This document shows positions 26,769 to 35,638 of a stretch of DNA of 64,000 nt, one piece after another (the first letter of the stretch is position 1; each line of letters opens with the position of its first letter). A model generated the notes under the pieces. The model was not told the DNA's origin and ran no database searches. It saw nothing but the letters and a program-made list of their open reading frames with translations. The translations under genes and the position numbers were made by a program. The stretch spans positions 186,001 through 250,000 of the forward strand of contig JACKEC010000016.1 of NCBI GenBank assembly GCA_020633195.1, in the 5' to 3' direction. Origin of the DNA: Sandaracinaceae bacterium. GTDB lineage: Bacteria > Myxococcota_A > Polyangia > Polyangiales > Sandaracinaceae.

Positions 26769-27389
26769 TCACTCCACGAACAGGACGCGGCCCCGGAGGT
26801 ACGACATCGGCACCGGCCCGAAGAAGCGGCTGTCGTTCGAGCGGTCGCGGTGGTCGCCCATCACGAACACGTGTCCGGCGGGGACGCGGACCGGCGCGAC
26901 GTCGGTGATCGCGGGCCCTACCACGGTGTGGCTGGTCGCCCAGCGCCGCGCGCCCACGTGCTCCTCGACGACGACGCAGCCGGGCTCGTAGTCCAGGTGC
27001 TGGTCCGGATCGCACGGGCCGACGAGCTCCTGCGCCACCGCGACGCCGTTGCGGACGAGCTGCCCGTCGCGGACCTCGATCTCGTCCCCGGGCAGCCCGA
27101 CCACGCGCTTGACCAGATCCATCCCGTCCGCGGGGCTCTCGATCACGACCACGTCGCCGACGCTCGGGCTGGCCCAGGTGGTGAGGGCCTCGGTCCGGAA
27201 GGGCACGCTCAGACCGTAGGCCGCGCGCAGGACGAACAGCCGCTGGGTGTCGACGAGGCTCGGCTCCATCGAGGGCCCCTCGACCACGTAGGCCTGCGCG
27301 ATGCCGGTCCGGACGCCGAGGGCGAGGACGACGGCGAGGGCGAGGGTGCGCGCCGTCTCGGCGGCGCGCGAGGGCGCGGGTCGGCTCAT
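26769..27389 (-). CDS. lepB: Signal peptidase I
   Basis: 206 residues starting at ATG 27389. One N-terminal transmembrane helix (LALAVVLALGVRTGIAQAYVV) is followed by the catalytic Ser S40 in VEGPSMEPSL and the general-base Lys K94 in DLVKRVVGLPGD; VFVMGDHRDRSNDSRFFGPV is the conserved later box. It cleaves Sec and Tat signal peptides at the outer face of the inner membrane. An insert between about 110 and 145 has two Cys (VGPCDPDQ; EPGCVVVEE), perhaps a disulfide. The number of exported proteins here makes extra signal peptidases unsurprising; whether it is the only copy is unknown. Confidence 0.93.
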   Translation of the reverse strand: MSRPAPSRAAETARTLALAVVLALGVRTGIAQAYVVEGPSMEPSLVDTQRLFVLRAAYGLSVPFRTEALTTWASPSVGDVVVIESPADGMDLVKRVVGLPGDEIEVRDGQLVRNGVAVAQELVGPCDPDQHLDYEPGCVVVEEHVGARRWATSHTVVGPAITDVAPVRVPAGHVFVMGDHRDRSNDSRFFGPVPMSYLRGRVLFVE

Positions 27390-27465
27390 GGCCGGCGAAC
27401 GCCCGAAGCCGAGAAAGCATTCGCGTGGTGTAAGGCCGGCGGCGCGGGGCCGTTGGACCGCCACG

Positions 27466-28557
27466 ATGAGACACCTCGCCCTGGCCCTCACGCTGCTCGC
27501 CGTCCCCGCTCCCTGCGCCGCCTCGGCCTCGCCCGGGCCCCCGCCCGACGAGCGCCTGGCGGGGCTCGAGGTGATCGGCGAGGCGGTCGTCCGCGACCTG
27601 GCGCTGCAGGTGCACTGCGACGCCACGAACCTGATCGACGACACCGCGCGCTGCGCGCTGCGCGCTCGGTTCTCGCTCGAGGCGATCGGCGAGGTGTCGA
27701 TCCACGCGGGGCCGCGCGCACCCCGCCCCGACGGCGAGACCTCCTTGCGGGCGATGGGGCAGCTGGTGCGCGTCGGCGAGGTCCGGGTGGACGGCGAGGT
27801 TCTCGGCGAGGAGCCGCGCGGCCTCGAGCCCGGAGCGCGCGTCGAGGTCGAGATCGAGGCGGACCGGGAGCTCGGCCGCGGCGTCGAGTACGTGGGTGAG
27901 GCGCCCTGGATCGTGATGCCGATGGTCGGACGCCACCCCCTGTTCGGTCAGAGCGAGGGCATGCGGCGCGGCGGCGACGGCATCGGCGGGGTCCTCGTCG
28001 ACGGGGCGCGGGTGCGCTTCGAAGGGGAGCTCGGCGTCGAGGTCGAGGCGCCCGGCTTCCTCCACGTGCGGGTCGCCGGTCACGAGGTCGACGGGAGCCG
28101 CACCCTCGACGCGAGCCGGCCGACCCTCAGCCTCGGCATCGAGGCTCGCCCGGACGCCGATCCGGTGGTCCAGCTCGGCGGCCCGGTGGTGGCGCTCGGC
28201 GCGACCGGCCCCTTCCCGGGCAGCCCGGACGACGAGCCGCGCTTCCATCTCTCGGTCGGCTACGAGCTCGGGCTCTTCGAGTGGGTGCTCGTGTCGGCCG
28301 CGTTCGAGACCGACTTCGACTCGATCGCGGAGGCGCTCGTGGTCGAGGCGGCGACCCCGCAGCTCATGGTGATCGTGCCGAGCATCAGCGGGGGCGTGGG
28401 GGTCGTCGCGCGGCAGCTCGGGGACCGGGACGCCGACGCGGCGCTCCGGCTCCGGGCCGGCGTCCACCTCTTCGGGGTGGGGGTCCGCGCCGACTACGAC
28501 TACTGGCCGACCACCGGCGACTGGACCGTGACGATCGCGGCTCGGATCAGCCTGTGA
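27466..28557 (+). CDS. Secreted protein of unknown function, beta-rich
   Basis: 363 residues starting at ATG 27466 with a Sec signal peptide (cleavage around ASA-S, residue 22). The mature part is almost entirely alternating beta-type sequence; the last third (FHLSVGYELGLFEWVLVSAAFETD; ADYDYWPTTGDWTVTIAARISL) has the aromatic-flanked strands and terminal strand of an outer-membrane beta-barrel, which makes an envelope location likely. No named family recognised. It is divergent from lepB across 76 bases. Confidence 0.65.
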   Translation: MRHLALALTLLAVPAPCAASASPGPPPDERLAGLEVIGEAVVRDLALQVHCDATNLIDDTARCALRARFSLEAIGEVSIHAGPRAPRPDGETSLRAMGQLVRVGEVRVDGEVLGEEPRGLEPGARVEVEIEADRELGRGVEYVGEAPWIVMPMVGRHPLFGQSEGMRRGGDGIGGVLVDGARVRFEGELGVEVEAPGFLHVRVAGHEVDGSRTLDASRPTLSLGIEARPDADPVVQLGGPVVALGATGPFPGSPDDEPRFHLSVGYELGLFEWVLVSAAFETDFDSIAEALVVEAATPQLMVIVPSISGGVGVVARQLGDRDADAALRLRAGVHLFGVGVRADYDYWPTTGDWTVTIAARISL

Positions 28558-28560
28558 CGT

Positions 28561-30042
28561 TCAGCCTCGGACCCCGCGGGTGAAGCTCGGGAGCACGTGC
28601 CGCGCGTAGTCGATCGTCGGCTGGTAGTGCGCGAAGAGCCCACCGAGGGTCCCGAACACGCGGCCGATCATCACGAAGTGGTCCGGGACGCGCACGACCG
28701 GGTCGTGCTCCGACGCGCTCATCAGCCCGCGCGCCTGCGCGATCATCGCGTCGCCGTCGCCGAAGCGCATCGCGCCGCTGGCCACCGCGTCCCGGAAGTC
28801 GCGCAGCATCGCGTCCGCGAAGCGCTCGAGCGTCTCGTGCGAGCCGCTCCGCGTGGCGAAGCCGAGCGCGTCGAGGTGCTCGATGACCCCGGCCCGATCC
28901 GAGAGCAACGCGGCTTGCACGAGCCCGAGGTAGGTCCGCCGGACCGACGCCGGCAGCTCCTTCGCGCACCCGAAGTCGAGCACCACGAGCTCGTCGGCCT
29001 CGGTGACGAGGAAGTTCCCCGGGTGCGGGTCGGCCTGGAACACCCCGGCCTCGATGACCTGCGCGACGTAGGCCTCGAGCAGCCGGCCGAGGATCGTCGA
29101 GACCCGCTTCGTCTCGCCGGCCGCGTGCAGCGCGTCGAGCGCGTCGGTGATCTTCACGCCTGGCTCGAAGCTCGCGACGAGGACGCGCTCGGTGCAGAGC
29201 TCGGGGACCGGCGCGGGGACGCGGATGCCCTCGAAGCCGCCCTCCGCGAAGAAGGCCTCGAGGCGCTCCATCGTCGCGCGCTCGCGGGGGTAGTCGAGCT
29301 CGGCCATCACCATCGCCCGGACCTCGGCGACGATCGTGTCCCAGTCGCTCGGCGGGAGCTGATCCCGGACGCCGCCGATGAAGGCCTCGAGCAGGTCGAG
29401 GTCGTGGACGACGAGCTCGTCGATGTCCGGACGTCGGATCTTCACCGCGACCTCGAGGCCCCCGGTGGTCGTCGCGCGGTGCACCTGGCCGATGCTCGCG
29501 GCCGCGATCGGGGCCTCGTCGAAGGACGAGAACACCTCCGCGAGCTCGACGCCGAGGTCCTCCTCGAGGGTCGCGCGGACCGCCTCGAACGGGACGCCGG
29601 GCACCTGATCCTGGAGCTTGGAGAGCTCCGTGATCCAGGCCGCGGGCAAGAGATCCGCGCGGGCGGAGAGGAGCTGCCCGACCTTGAGGAAGGCGCCGCC
29701 GTGCCCGACGCAGAGCTCGTAGAACCGCCTCGCGTTCTTCTGGTGCAGCGCCTCGAGCTGTCTCGCGGCGCGCCCCCGCGTGACGAACGCGGACCGGGTC
29801 ACGTGGAGCCGGTAGCTCGTCGCGATCGCGGTCAGGCACCAGCCCGTCGCGGCGAGCCGCTTGACCTTGCGGGGCGTGCCCCGGGTCTCCTCCCAGGTCT
29901 GCTCGCCGATCTCCCGCACGTCCCAGACGACAGCCTCGATGGCGCCGAGCACGGCGTCGAGGAGGCGGAGCCACTCGCGCAGGCCGGCGTCGGGATCCCG
30001 GCGAGGGCGGCGAGGGCGGCTGATTTCTCGGTGCATTTCCAT
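28561..30042 (-). CDS. ABC1/UbiB-family (ADCK-like) kinase-like protein
   Basis: 493 residues from the ATG at 30042, with GGAG eight bases upstream. The family signatures are clear: GGAFLKVGQLLSARADLLP (KxGQ motif, about 110-130), AAASIGQVHRA (Ala-rich loop), VAVKIRRPDI (Lys), ELDYPRE, FQADPHPGNFLV (catalytic-loop equivalent) and LDFGCAKEL (DFG). Members support ubiquinone biosynthesis or lipid homeostasis and have ATPase rather than proven kinase activity. A hydrophobic N-terminal patch around 60-80 may touch the membrane. The upstream gap contains a cluster of palindromes that look like repressor operators. Confidence 0.9.
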   Translation of the reverse strand: MEMHREISRPRRPRRDPDAGLREWLRLLDAVLGAIEAVVWDVREIGEQTWEETRGTPRKVKRLAATGWCLTAIATSYRLHVTRSAFVTRGRAARQLEALHQKNARRFYELCVGHGGAFLKVGQLLSARADLLPAAWITELSKLQDQVPGVPFEAVRATLEEDLGVELAEVFSSFDEAPIAAASIGQVHRATTTGGLEVAVKIRRPDIDELVVHDLDLLEAFIGGVRDQLPPSDWDTIVAEVRAMVMAELDYPRERATMERLEAFFAEGGFEGIRVPAPVPELCTERVLVASFEPGVKITDALDALHAAGETKRVSTILGRLLEAYVAQVIEAGVFQADPHPGNFLVTEADELVVLDFGCAKELPASVRRTYLGLVQAALLSDRAGVIEHLDALGFATRSGSHETLERFADAMLRDFRDAVASGAMRFGDGDAMIAQARGLMSASEHDPVVRVPDHFVMIGRVFGTLGGLFAHYQPTIDYARHVLPSFTRGVRG

Positions 30043-30061
30043 GTGACACGCTCCGTTGACG

Positions 30062-30129
30062 GTGTGTAACACGATGTATTACACACGGTCGAGCTTGTGT
30101 CACGGTGTTTGTGATACAACGTGTGTCAC
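30062..30129. promoter_or_regulatory. Cluster of three TetR-like palindromic operators
   Basis: Site 1 (30062-30086) is GTGTGTAA, nine bases, TTACACAC with perfect arms. Site 2 (30095-30119) is TTGTGTCAC, seven bases, GTGATACAA with one mismatch. Site 3 (30111-30129) overlaps site 2: GTGATACA, ACG, TGTGTCAC with one mismatch. The local AT content is unusual for the window. The sites lie in the 91-base gap just upstream of the ABC1-kinase start. No regulator gene of the TetR type is in the window. Confidence 0.6.
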
Positions 30130-30133
30130 ACAG

Positions 30134-30415
30134 TCATCGCCGACGCGGCCCCCGCCCGTCCGGCCCCTGGCCGTGGCGCCCGTAGTCGGGCGGCGGCGGC
30201 GGGGGCGGTCCGGGCGGCGGGCCGTGCTCCATCCGCGCGTCCATCTCCCGGACGATGCTCTCCGTGGTGAGGCGCACGATCGTGTCGACGATGCGCTTCT
30301 CCTCTTCGCAGAACGAGCAGCGCGGACCGGCGGGCTCGTCGTTGTCCTCGAGGCGGTCGAGGCGGCGCTCGAGCGCCTCGAGGCGCGCGAGGATCTCGTC
30401 GATGCGGTCGTCCAT
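30134..30415 (-). CDS. Small coiled-coil protein with CXXC and Pro-rich tail
   Basis: 93 residues. Residues 1-25 form a heptad-like coiled coil (IDEILARLEALERRLDRLED), followed by a CSFCEEEKRIVDTIVRLTTE segment with a CXXC pair, and a tail rich in Pro, Gly and Arg. The CXXC could bind zinc with a partner protomer. No family recognised. It lies four bases upstream of... the stop of the rSAM gene at 30420, so it follows that gene on the same strand and may share its transcript; the operator cluster lies just after it. Confidence 0.55.
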   Translation of the reverse strand: MDDRIDEILARLEALERRLDRLEDNDEPAGPRCSFCEEEKRIVDTIVRLTTESIVREMDARMEHGPPPGPPPPPPPDYGRHGQGPDGRGPRRR

Positions 30416-30419
30416 GCGA

Positions 30420-31535
30420 TCAGCCTACTCCCGGCGGCAGCTCTCCGTCCCAGCGCGGCACGCCGCGGGCGTCGAGCGCGCGCGTGAGCGCCTCGAGCCG
30501 GTCGCGCTGCCAACCGGGGTCGCGCGCCTCGGCGTGTGCGTCGAACAGCTCCGTCGCGTCCTCCTCGCCGCGCAACACGTCGAGGCTCACCGAGTCGGCG
30601 ACCGCGGCGAGCGCGTCCGCGAGCGCGTCGACGTCGCCGGGCAAGACGGGTTGCACGACCGCGAACGTGCGGACGCCGCGCGCGCGGAGCGCGGCCAGCA
30701 CCTCGAGCCGGTCCGCGACCGAAGCGGCGCGCGGCTCGAACCAGGCGCGGACCGCGTCGTCGACGGTGGGGAGCGAGAAGCCGACCTGCGCGCCCTCGAT
30801 GGACGCGAGCAGATCGACGTCGCGCTCCACGAGGCGCGCGCGCGTGAGGACGAGGACGGGGCGCGGGGGCGCGTCGCGCAGCACCTCGAGGCACGCGCGG
30901 GTGAGCTCGAGCTTCGCCTCGATCGCGTGGTACGGGTCGCTCACGACGGGGCAGAGCTTGATGGGGTGGGGCGGCACCTCCTCGAGCTCGCGGGCGAGGA
31001 CCGCCGCGGCGTTGATCCGCGCGTCCACGTACGAGCCCCACGGCGCCGTCGTCAGGCCCCGCATCCGCCGCGCGAGCCCGACGCGGCCCTGCGCGTAGCA
31101 GAAGCGGCAGCCGATCAGGCAGCCCACGTAGGGGCTCAGCGTGAAGTAAGGCTGCTCGGCGCGGCCCGCCGGCTCGAGCGCTCGCGTGACCTCGACCTCG
31201 CGGACGCGGCCGTCCCCGGCGTGCCGAGCGAGGCGCTCGAGCACGCGGTCCTCGTTGCGACGCGCGCGCGCCGCGACCGCCGCGCAGAGGGCCTCGCCGC
31301 GCTTGGTCCCCGTCGCGCCCGCGCGGTAGGCGAAGAGCAGGCGGCCGCTGCGCGCGGCGTGCTTGGTGTCCGGCGCGTCGGCGAAGACCTCCACGTGCAC
31401 GAGCTCGCCCGCGTCTTCGAAGGTGAGCCGCAGCCCGAGCTCGGTGGAGGCGCGCAGGAAGGTCGCGCCGGCCAGCTCCTCGCCCGGCGAGAGCGGCGCG
31501 AGCAGCTCGACGAGCGCGTCCGCGAGATCGATCAC
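30420..31535 (-). CDS. Radical SAM protein, spore photoproduct lyase-like subgroup
   Basis: 371 residues with a GTG start overlapping the SLC13 permease stop (GTGA). The N-terminal 120 residues have no known motif. The rSAM triad is in YVGCLIGCRFCYAQGRVG (CX3CX2C), then PIKLCPVVSDPYHAIE, VLTRARLVERDVDLL and VGFSLPTVDD, as in the SplB-like/Rv2578c-type rSAM proteins. These are distinct from the SPASM-like enzymes of the 3-23 kb island and lack the CX2CX5C auxiliary motif. The substrate is unknown; homologues are often called DNA-repair photolyase without direct evidence. Confidence 0.85.
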   Translation of the reverse strand: MIDLADALVELLAPLSPGEELAGATFLRASTELGLRLTFEDAGELVHVEVFADAPDTKHAARSGRLLFAYRAGATGTKRGEALCAAVAARARRNEDRVLERLARHAGDGRVREVEVTRALEPAGRAEQPYFTLSPYVGCLIGCRFCYAQGRVGLARRMRGLTTAPWGSYVDARINAAAVLARELEEVPPHPIKLCPVVSDPYHAIEAKLELTRACLEVLRDAPPRPVLVLTRARLVERDVDLLASIEGAQVGFSLPTVDDAVRAWFEPRAASVADRLEVLAALRARGVRTFAVVQPVLPGDVDALADALAAVADSVSLDVLRGEEDATELFDAHAEARDPGWQRDRLEALTRALDARGVPRWDGELPPGVG

Positions 31536-32995
31536 GTCCAGCCGTAGAGCGGACACAGGACGCGGACGAGCGCGAACACGAGGATCGCGCAGACGACGTT
31601 GAGCACGAGGCCGCTCTTCATCATCTGGATCTGGGAGACGCGCCCCGTGCTGTACGCGATCGCGTTCGGGCCGGTCGCGATGGGGAGCATGAACGCGCAG
31701 CTCGCCGCGAGCCCGACCGCGAGCGCGGGCGGGACCGGCGAGACGTGGAGCTCGGCGGCGATCCCGATCACGAGCGGCACGAGCATGTTCGCCGAGGCGG
31801 TGTTGGAGCAGACCTCGGTGAAGAAGATCGTGAAGACGCAGGCCACCGCGGTGAGCGCCCACAGCGAGTGGATCCCGCTCAGCGCGACGAAGCCGCGGCT
31901 CATCGCCGACGCGAGCCCCGTGTCCACGAGCTGCGTCCCGAGCGCGATGCCGCCGCCGAACAGGAGGATGATCCCCCAGTCGATCTGCGCGGCCTGCTTC
32001 CACGAGAGGACCCGCTCGCCGTCGCCGCGCGGGACCATGAAGAGGATCGACGAGGCGAGGATCGCGACCACGCCCGGGTGCATCAGCCGCTTGATCTCCT
32101 CGGCCGCCTCGAGCTCGAGCGCGCGCGAGACGCCGGGCAGGACCCAGCCGACGACGGCGAGCCCGAAGGCGATCGCGGTGACGATCTCGCCGCGCGACCA
32201 CGCCTCGGGGACCGCTTCGAACGGGTCCTCGTCGGGCGCGGCGGCGCTGGCCGTGGCCTCGGTGGTCGGGTGAAAGCGACCCACCACGATCCACACCGCG
32301 ACGCTGATGAGCACCGCCGCGGGGAGCCCGACCTTCATCCAGTCGAGGAAGCCGATCGTCGTGCCGGCGTTCGCGAGGAGGCGGACCGTGATCAGGTTCG
32401 GCGGGCTCCCGACGAGCGTGCCGAGCCCCCCCGCGGAGCAGGCGAACGCGAGCGCGAGGAGCCCGCCCGTGGCGGCGTGGTCCTGGCCCGCGCGGCGCCG
32501 GAGCATCTTGAGGAGGATGGGGACGAGGATCGCCGTCGCCGCGGTGTTCGAGATCCACATCGAGAGCAGCGCGCCCGCGAGCATCAGCGCGATCCGCACC
32601 CGCGAAGGAATCGCGGCGACCCACGAGGAGCCCACGATGGCCTTGGCCATCCGCCGGTCGAGGCCGTGGTGGCTCATCGCCTCGGCGATGAAGAAGCCGC
32701 CCACGAAGAGGTAGAGGAGGGGATCGGCGTAGTACTTGAACGCGTCGGCCGCGGGCGCGATGTCGGCGACGACGAGGAGCGGCGCGATCAGCAGCGCGGT
32801 CACCGCGATCGGGATCACCTCCGTCAGCCAGGCGACGAGGATGGCGCCGAACACGGCGGCGAGCCGATGCGCGGACTGCGCCTGATCGGCCGGGAGGTCG
32901 AGGGGGAGCGGCGCGAACCAGAGCGCGACGAAGACGAGCGGAGCCCCGACCATCCCGGCCCTCGCTCGCCACCCCGACCCGCTCGCGGCCTCCAC
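31532..32995 (-). CDS. SLC13/DASS-family anion symporter
   Basis: 487 residues with about 12 hydrophobic segments. Both diagnostic SNT motifs are present: MWISNTAATAILVPI in the first half and EVCSNTASANMLVPLV in the second; they bind Na+ and the carboxylate. The family imports di/tricarboxylates or sulfate with sodium. GTG start at 32995 with TATCCT (33009-33004 on this strand) eight bases upstream. The coupled downstream rSAM gene is probably transcribed with it. Substrate unresolved. Confidence 0.92.
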   Translation of the reverse strand: MEAASGSGWRARAGMVGAPLVFVALWFAPLPLDLPADQAQSAHRLAAVFGAILVAWLTEVIPIAVTALLIAPLLVVADIAPAADAFKYYADPLLYLFVGGFFIAEAMSHHGLDRRMAKAIVGSSWVAAIPSRVRIALMLAGALLSMWISNTAATAILVPILLKMLRRRAGQDHAATGGLLALAFACSAGGLGTLVGSPPNLITVRLLANAGTTIGFLDWMKVGLPAAVLISVAVWIVVGRFHPTTEATASAAAPDEDPFEAVPEAWSRGEIVTAIAFGLAVVGWVLPGVSRALELEAAEEIKRLMHPGVVAILASSILFMVPRGDGERVLSWKQAAQIDWGIILLFGGGIALGTQLVDTGLASAMSRGFVALSGIHSLWALTAVACVFTIFFTEVCSNTASANMLVPLVIGIAAELHVSPVPPALAVGLAASCAFMLPIATGPNAIAYSTGRVSQIQMMKSGLVLNVVCAILVFALVRVLCPLYGWT

Positions 32996-33195
32996 GCGGT
33001 GCCAGGATAGCAGCCCCCGGGGGGCGGCTGAGCAGCCACGCAGCGCGTCCGGCCGGACGCGACCCGCGCTCCGACCCCGGGCAACCGGGCCCCAGGGCCT
33101 CCTGGCGTGGCTCTTGCCACCTCCGGAATTCGATGTCGCCTCGAAGCTCGAAACTTGCGCCGGTCGATCCCGTGTTCAAGGCTCGGCCTGTTCGG
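32996..33195. promoter_or_regulatory. Divergent intergenic region, permease and L,D-transpeptidase
   Basis: About 200 bases. TATCCT (33009-33004, minus) serves the permease. The rest has GC-rich palindromic stretches (for example CCCCCGGGGGG at 33014-33024) and a shorter low-GC stretch around 33125-33175. The plus frame is open from 33133, but the lipoprotein signal begins only at 33196, so I regard this part as leader. No RNA gene is seen. Confidence 0.4.
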
Positions 33196-35334
33196 ATGCG
33201 CAGGCTGTCCCTCACGTTGCTCCTCGCGCTCGCGGCCTACGGCTGCGAGGAGCTCGATCTCGGGACGAGCCCGACCCCGGAGGCGCCGCCCGCGGTGGCG
33301 GACCCCGACGTCGACGCGACCGAGCCGCCGCCCGCCGAGGGCGAGCATCGCCCGCGGGTCGACGCGCGGCCCCCGCCGCTCGCGCACCCGGTCCCGCTGT
33401 TCGAAGACGGCGCGACGGAGCGGGAGATCGACGCCGCGACCGCGAGCGAGGAGGGCTTCCTGCTCCTCGACCTCGGGGAGGAGTGGACGCCTTACCTCTT
33501 CACCGAGCAGTCCAACCCCGGCGAGGAGCGCATCGAGCACGCGTACCGCGAGACCTACCTCGCGCTCGCGCGCGGCGAGTTCCCCTCGGATCATCACGGG
33601 GCGCGCGCGGAGCGCGACAAGTACCTCGAGCTGTACGGGATCATGCCGACGCTCGGCCTGCTGCGAGAGCGCTTCCGGCGGGTCCGCGATCTCGAGTGCC
33701 GCGAGGACCTCGATCTCGCGCCGCTCGAGGCGTTCGACGGCTTCATCCGCTACACGAACAACGGCGCCGCGCGGACCTCGGCCCGGCGGTTCGTGGTCGT
33801 CGAGCGCGCCGTCGCCGACTACGTCGCGCGGCAGCACGTCGCCGACGAGAGCGCGCTCGACGAGGGCCGCCTCGACGACCGCGAGCAGCGCACCCTGCGC
33901 GAGTTCCGCGAGAACGCGCCGCGCGTCCGGGCGATCCGCGCGACCCAGGCGCGCCTCGAGTGCGAGGGCTACTTCGAGGGCAAGGGCGACTACATCTCGG
34001 GCGGGCTCGACTGGCCGACGCACGAGGCGCTCGCCGAGTTCGAGCGTCGCCACCGGCTGTTCGGCTGGGGCTTCATCGGCAACGACACCCTCGAGCGGCT
34101 CCGCATGAGCCCGCTCGAGCTCGAGCGCCAGGCCGTCATCCGCATCCTCACGGAGCGCGCGGTGCACTCGCTCGGCGTGCTCGAGGACGGCAGCGCCGAG
34201 GGGTCGACGTACCGCGCCGCGGACAACACCGACACGCCGATCCCGAACCTCGAGGAGCAGACGCGCGACGCGCTCGTGCAGGCCCTCGGGCTGACCACGC
34301 CGGAGGCCACGCTCGACTTCCTCGAGGGGCTCGGCGAGCTCTCGCCCGGTGACGAGCGGATGGTCGCGATCCACGCGCCCGAGCTGCCGCCCTACTACTC
34401 GAGCGACATGAACATCCGCATCGAGATCGATCGCGGAGACGTCTGGTACGAGTTCCCGTACGACGAGGAGGGCCGCGAGCGCTCGCAGCCGGTGCAGCGG
34501 CGGCCTCGCACGTCGGTGATCGTCCGCTACCGCGGCCAGGACATCCGCGTGGCGCGCTTCGGGACGACGGTCGGCGGCTGGCGCACCGAGGAGATCGATG
34601 GCTCGATCTGGTGGCGCTACAAGAACTCGCCGGTCGGCCCGCGCGTCTGGGAGAACATCGTCAGCGCGCCGGTGTGGATGCCGCCTCCGTCGACCCCCTC
34701 GCGCGACCTCGTGACGCGCGTCCCGGGGCGCAGCGGCGCCGACGCGTACCGCGTGAACCTCCACGAGACGGGCCCGAGCTACGCGAGCGCGTACGGCCTC
34801 GTCGCGGCGTACCACCGCATGTACAGCGAGGACGACGACGGCAACATCACCCTGCGCGGCGACGAGGGGATCCGGAGCCACGGCTCGGTCGACTACATGA
34901 GCATCATGCGGCGCCACTCGCACGGGTGTCACCGCCTGCACAACCACATCGCGGTGCGGCTGATGAGCTGGGTCCTCGAGCACCGGAACCACACCCGCGT
35001 GGGTCACCAGCAGACGGCCTTCCACCGCGCCATCGAGCACGACGGGCACACCTACCAGCTCGACATCGAGCGGGGCGGCTACGTCTTCCAGCTCGAGCAC
35101 CCCATCCGGGTCAACGTGCTCGAGGGCCGCATCCGCGGCTCCCGCGCCACCCCGATCGAGACGCCCCTGCCGCGCTACGACGCGGAGCTCGGCGCCTACG
35201 TGAACCCCGAGGGCGCCGCCTTCACGATCAGCCGCACTGGCGTGATGACGCCCTTCGCCCTGCCCGACGCGGGCCTCCCGATCCCGGACGGGGGCGTCGC
35301 CGTCGCGCCGACGATCGTGAACCCGTTCGAGTGA
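33196..35334 (+). CDS. L,D-transpeptidase (YkuD-type) lipoprotein
   Basis: 712 residues. The start at 33196 gives a lipoprotein signal MRRLSLTLLLALAAYGC. Residues about 20-60 are a Pro/Ala/Glu linker. A peptidoglycan-binding-like segment (ISGGLDWPTHEALAEFERRH) lies near 270-290. The catalytic YkuD domain near 540-620 has HGSVDYMSIMRRHSHGCHRLHN: the catalytic Cys is in SHGCHRL, with the upstream His. Such enzymes make 3-3 cross-links in peptidoglycan or tether outer-membrane lipoproteins. The protein is longer than typical (300-500 residues) because of a large uncharacterised middle region. Confidence 0.88.
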   Translation: MRRLSLTLLLALAAYGCEELDLGTSPTPEAPPAVADPDVDATEPPPAEGEHRPRVDARPPPLAHPVPLFEDGATEREIDAATASEEGFLLLDLGEEWTPYLFTEQSNPGEERIEHAYRETYLALARGEFPSDHHGARAERDKYLELYGIMPTLGLLRERFRRVRDLECREDLDLAPLEAFDGFIRYTNNGAARTSARRFVVVERAVADYVARQHVADESALDEGRLDDREQRTLREFRENAPRVRAIRATQARLECEGYFEGKGDYISGGLDWPTHEALAEFERRHRLFGWGFIGNDTLERLRMSPLELERQAVIRILTERAVHSLGVLEDGSAEGSTYRAADNTDTPIPNLEEQTRDALVQALGLTTPEATLDFLEGLGELSPGDERMVAIHAPELPPYYSSDMNIRIEIDRGDVWYEFPYDEEGRERSQPVQRRPRTSVIVRYRGQDIRVARFGTTVGGWRTEEIDGSIWWRYKNSPVGPRVWENIVSAPVWMPPPSTPSRDLVTRVPGRSGADAYRVNLHETGPSYASAYGLVAAYHRMYSEDDDGNITLRGDEGIRSHGSVDYMSIMRRHSHGCHRLHNHIAVRLMSWVLEHRNHTRVGHQQTAFHRAIEHDGHTYQLDIERGGYVFQLEHPIRVNVLEGRIRGSRATPIETPLPRYDAELGAYVNPEGAAFTISRTGVMTPFALPDAGLPIPDGGVAVAPTIVNPFE

Positions 35335-35335
35335 G

Positions 35336-35635
35336 ATGGCCTCGCTGCACCCCCAGAACGGCGCGCGCGTCGTGCTCGAGCGCGCCGCGATCGACGAGGG
35401 CTCGGCGACCTACACGGTGACCGTGTACGAGCCGGACGGGGTGCTGCAGAGCACGCTCGCGCGCTTCTCCGAGGAGGGCGTCACCGTCGAGCCGTGGGAG
35501 CGCGAGCTCGACGCCTGGCTCGCCGTCTTCACCGACCGCTTGCTGAAGAGCTTCGCGAAGAGCCACGCTGGCGGCCCGTGGTCGCGCGAGGGCTGGCCCC
35601 GCAAGATCACCCGCTGGCGCGCCGAGCGCTCCTGA
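35336..35635 (+). CDS. Small cytoplasmic protein of unknown function
   Basis: 99 residues, starting one base after the transpeptidase stop, so translation is probably coupled. It has no signal peptide. The sequence (ARVVLERAAIDEGSATYTVTVYEP, then ELDAWLAVFTDRLLKSFAKSH) predicts a beta hairpin followed by helices, and the C-terminus is Trp/Arg-rich (WPRKITRWRAERS). I do not recognise the family. Codon use and tight spacing support a real gene. Confidence 0.6.
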   Translation: MASLHPQNGARVVLERAAIDEGSATYTVTVYEPDGVLQSTLARFSEEGVTVEPWERELDAWLAVFTDRLLKSFAKSHAGGPWSREGWPRKITRWRAERS

Positions 35636-35638
35636 CCC

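Noticed and set aside
30420..31535. Member of the 3-23 kb radical SAM island
   Set aside because: It belongs to a different rSAM subgroup (SplB-like), lacks the P-x-C and C-x2-C-x5-C signature and is coupled to an SLC13 permease 7 kb away.
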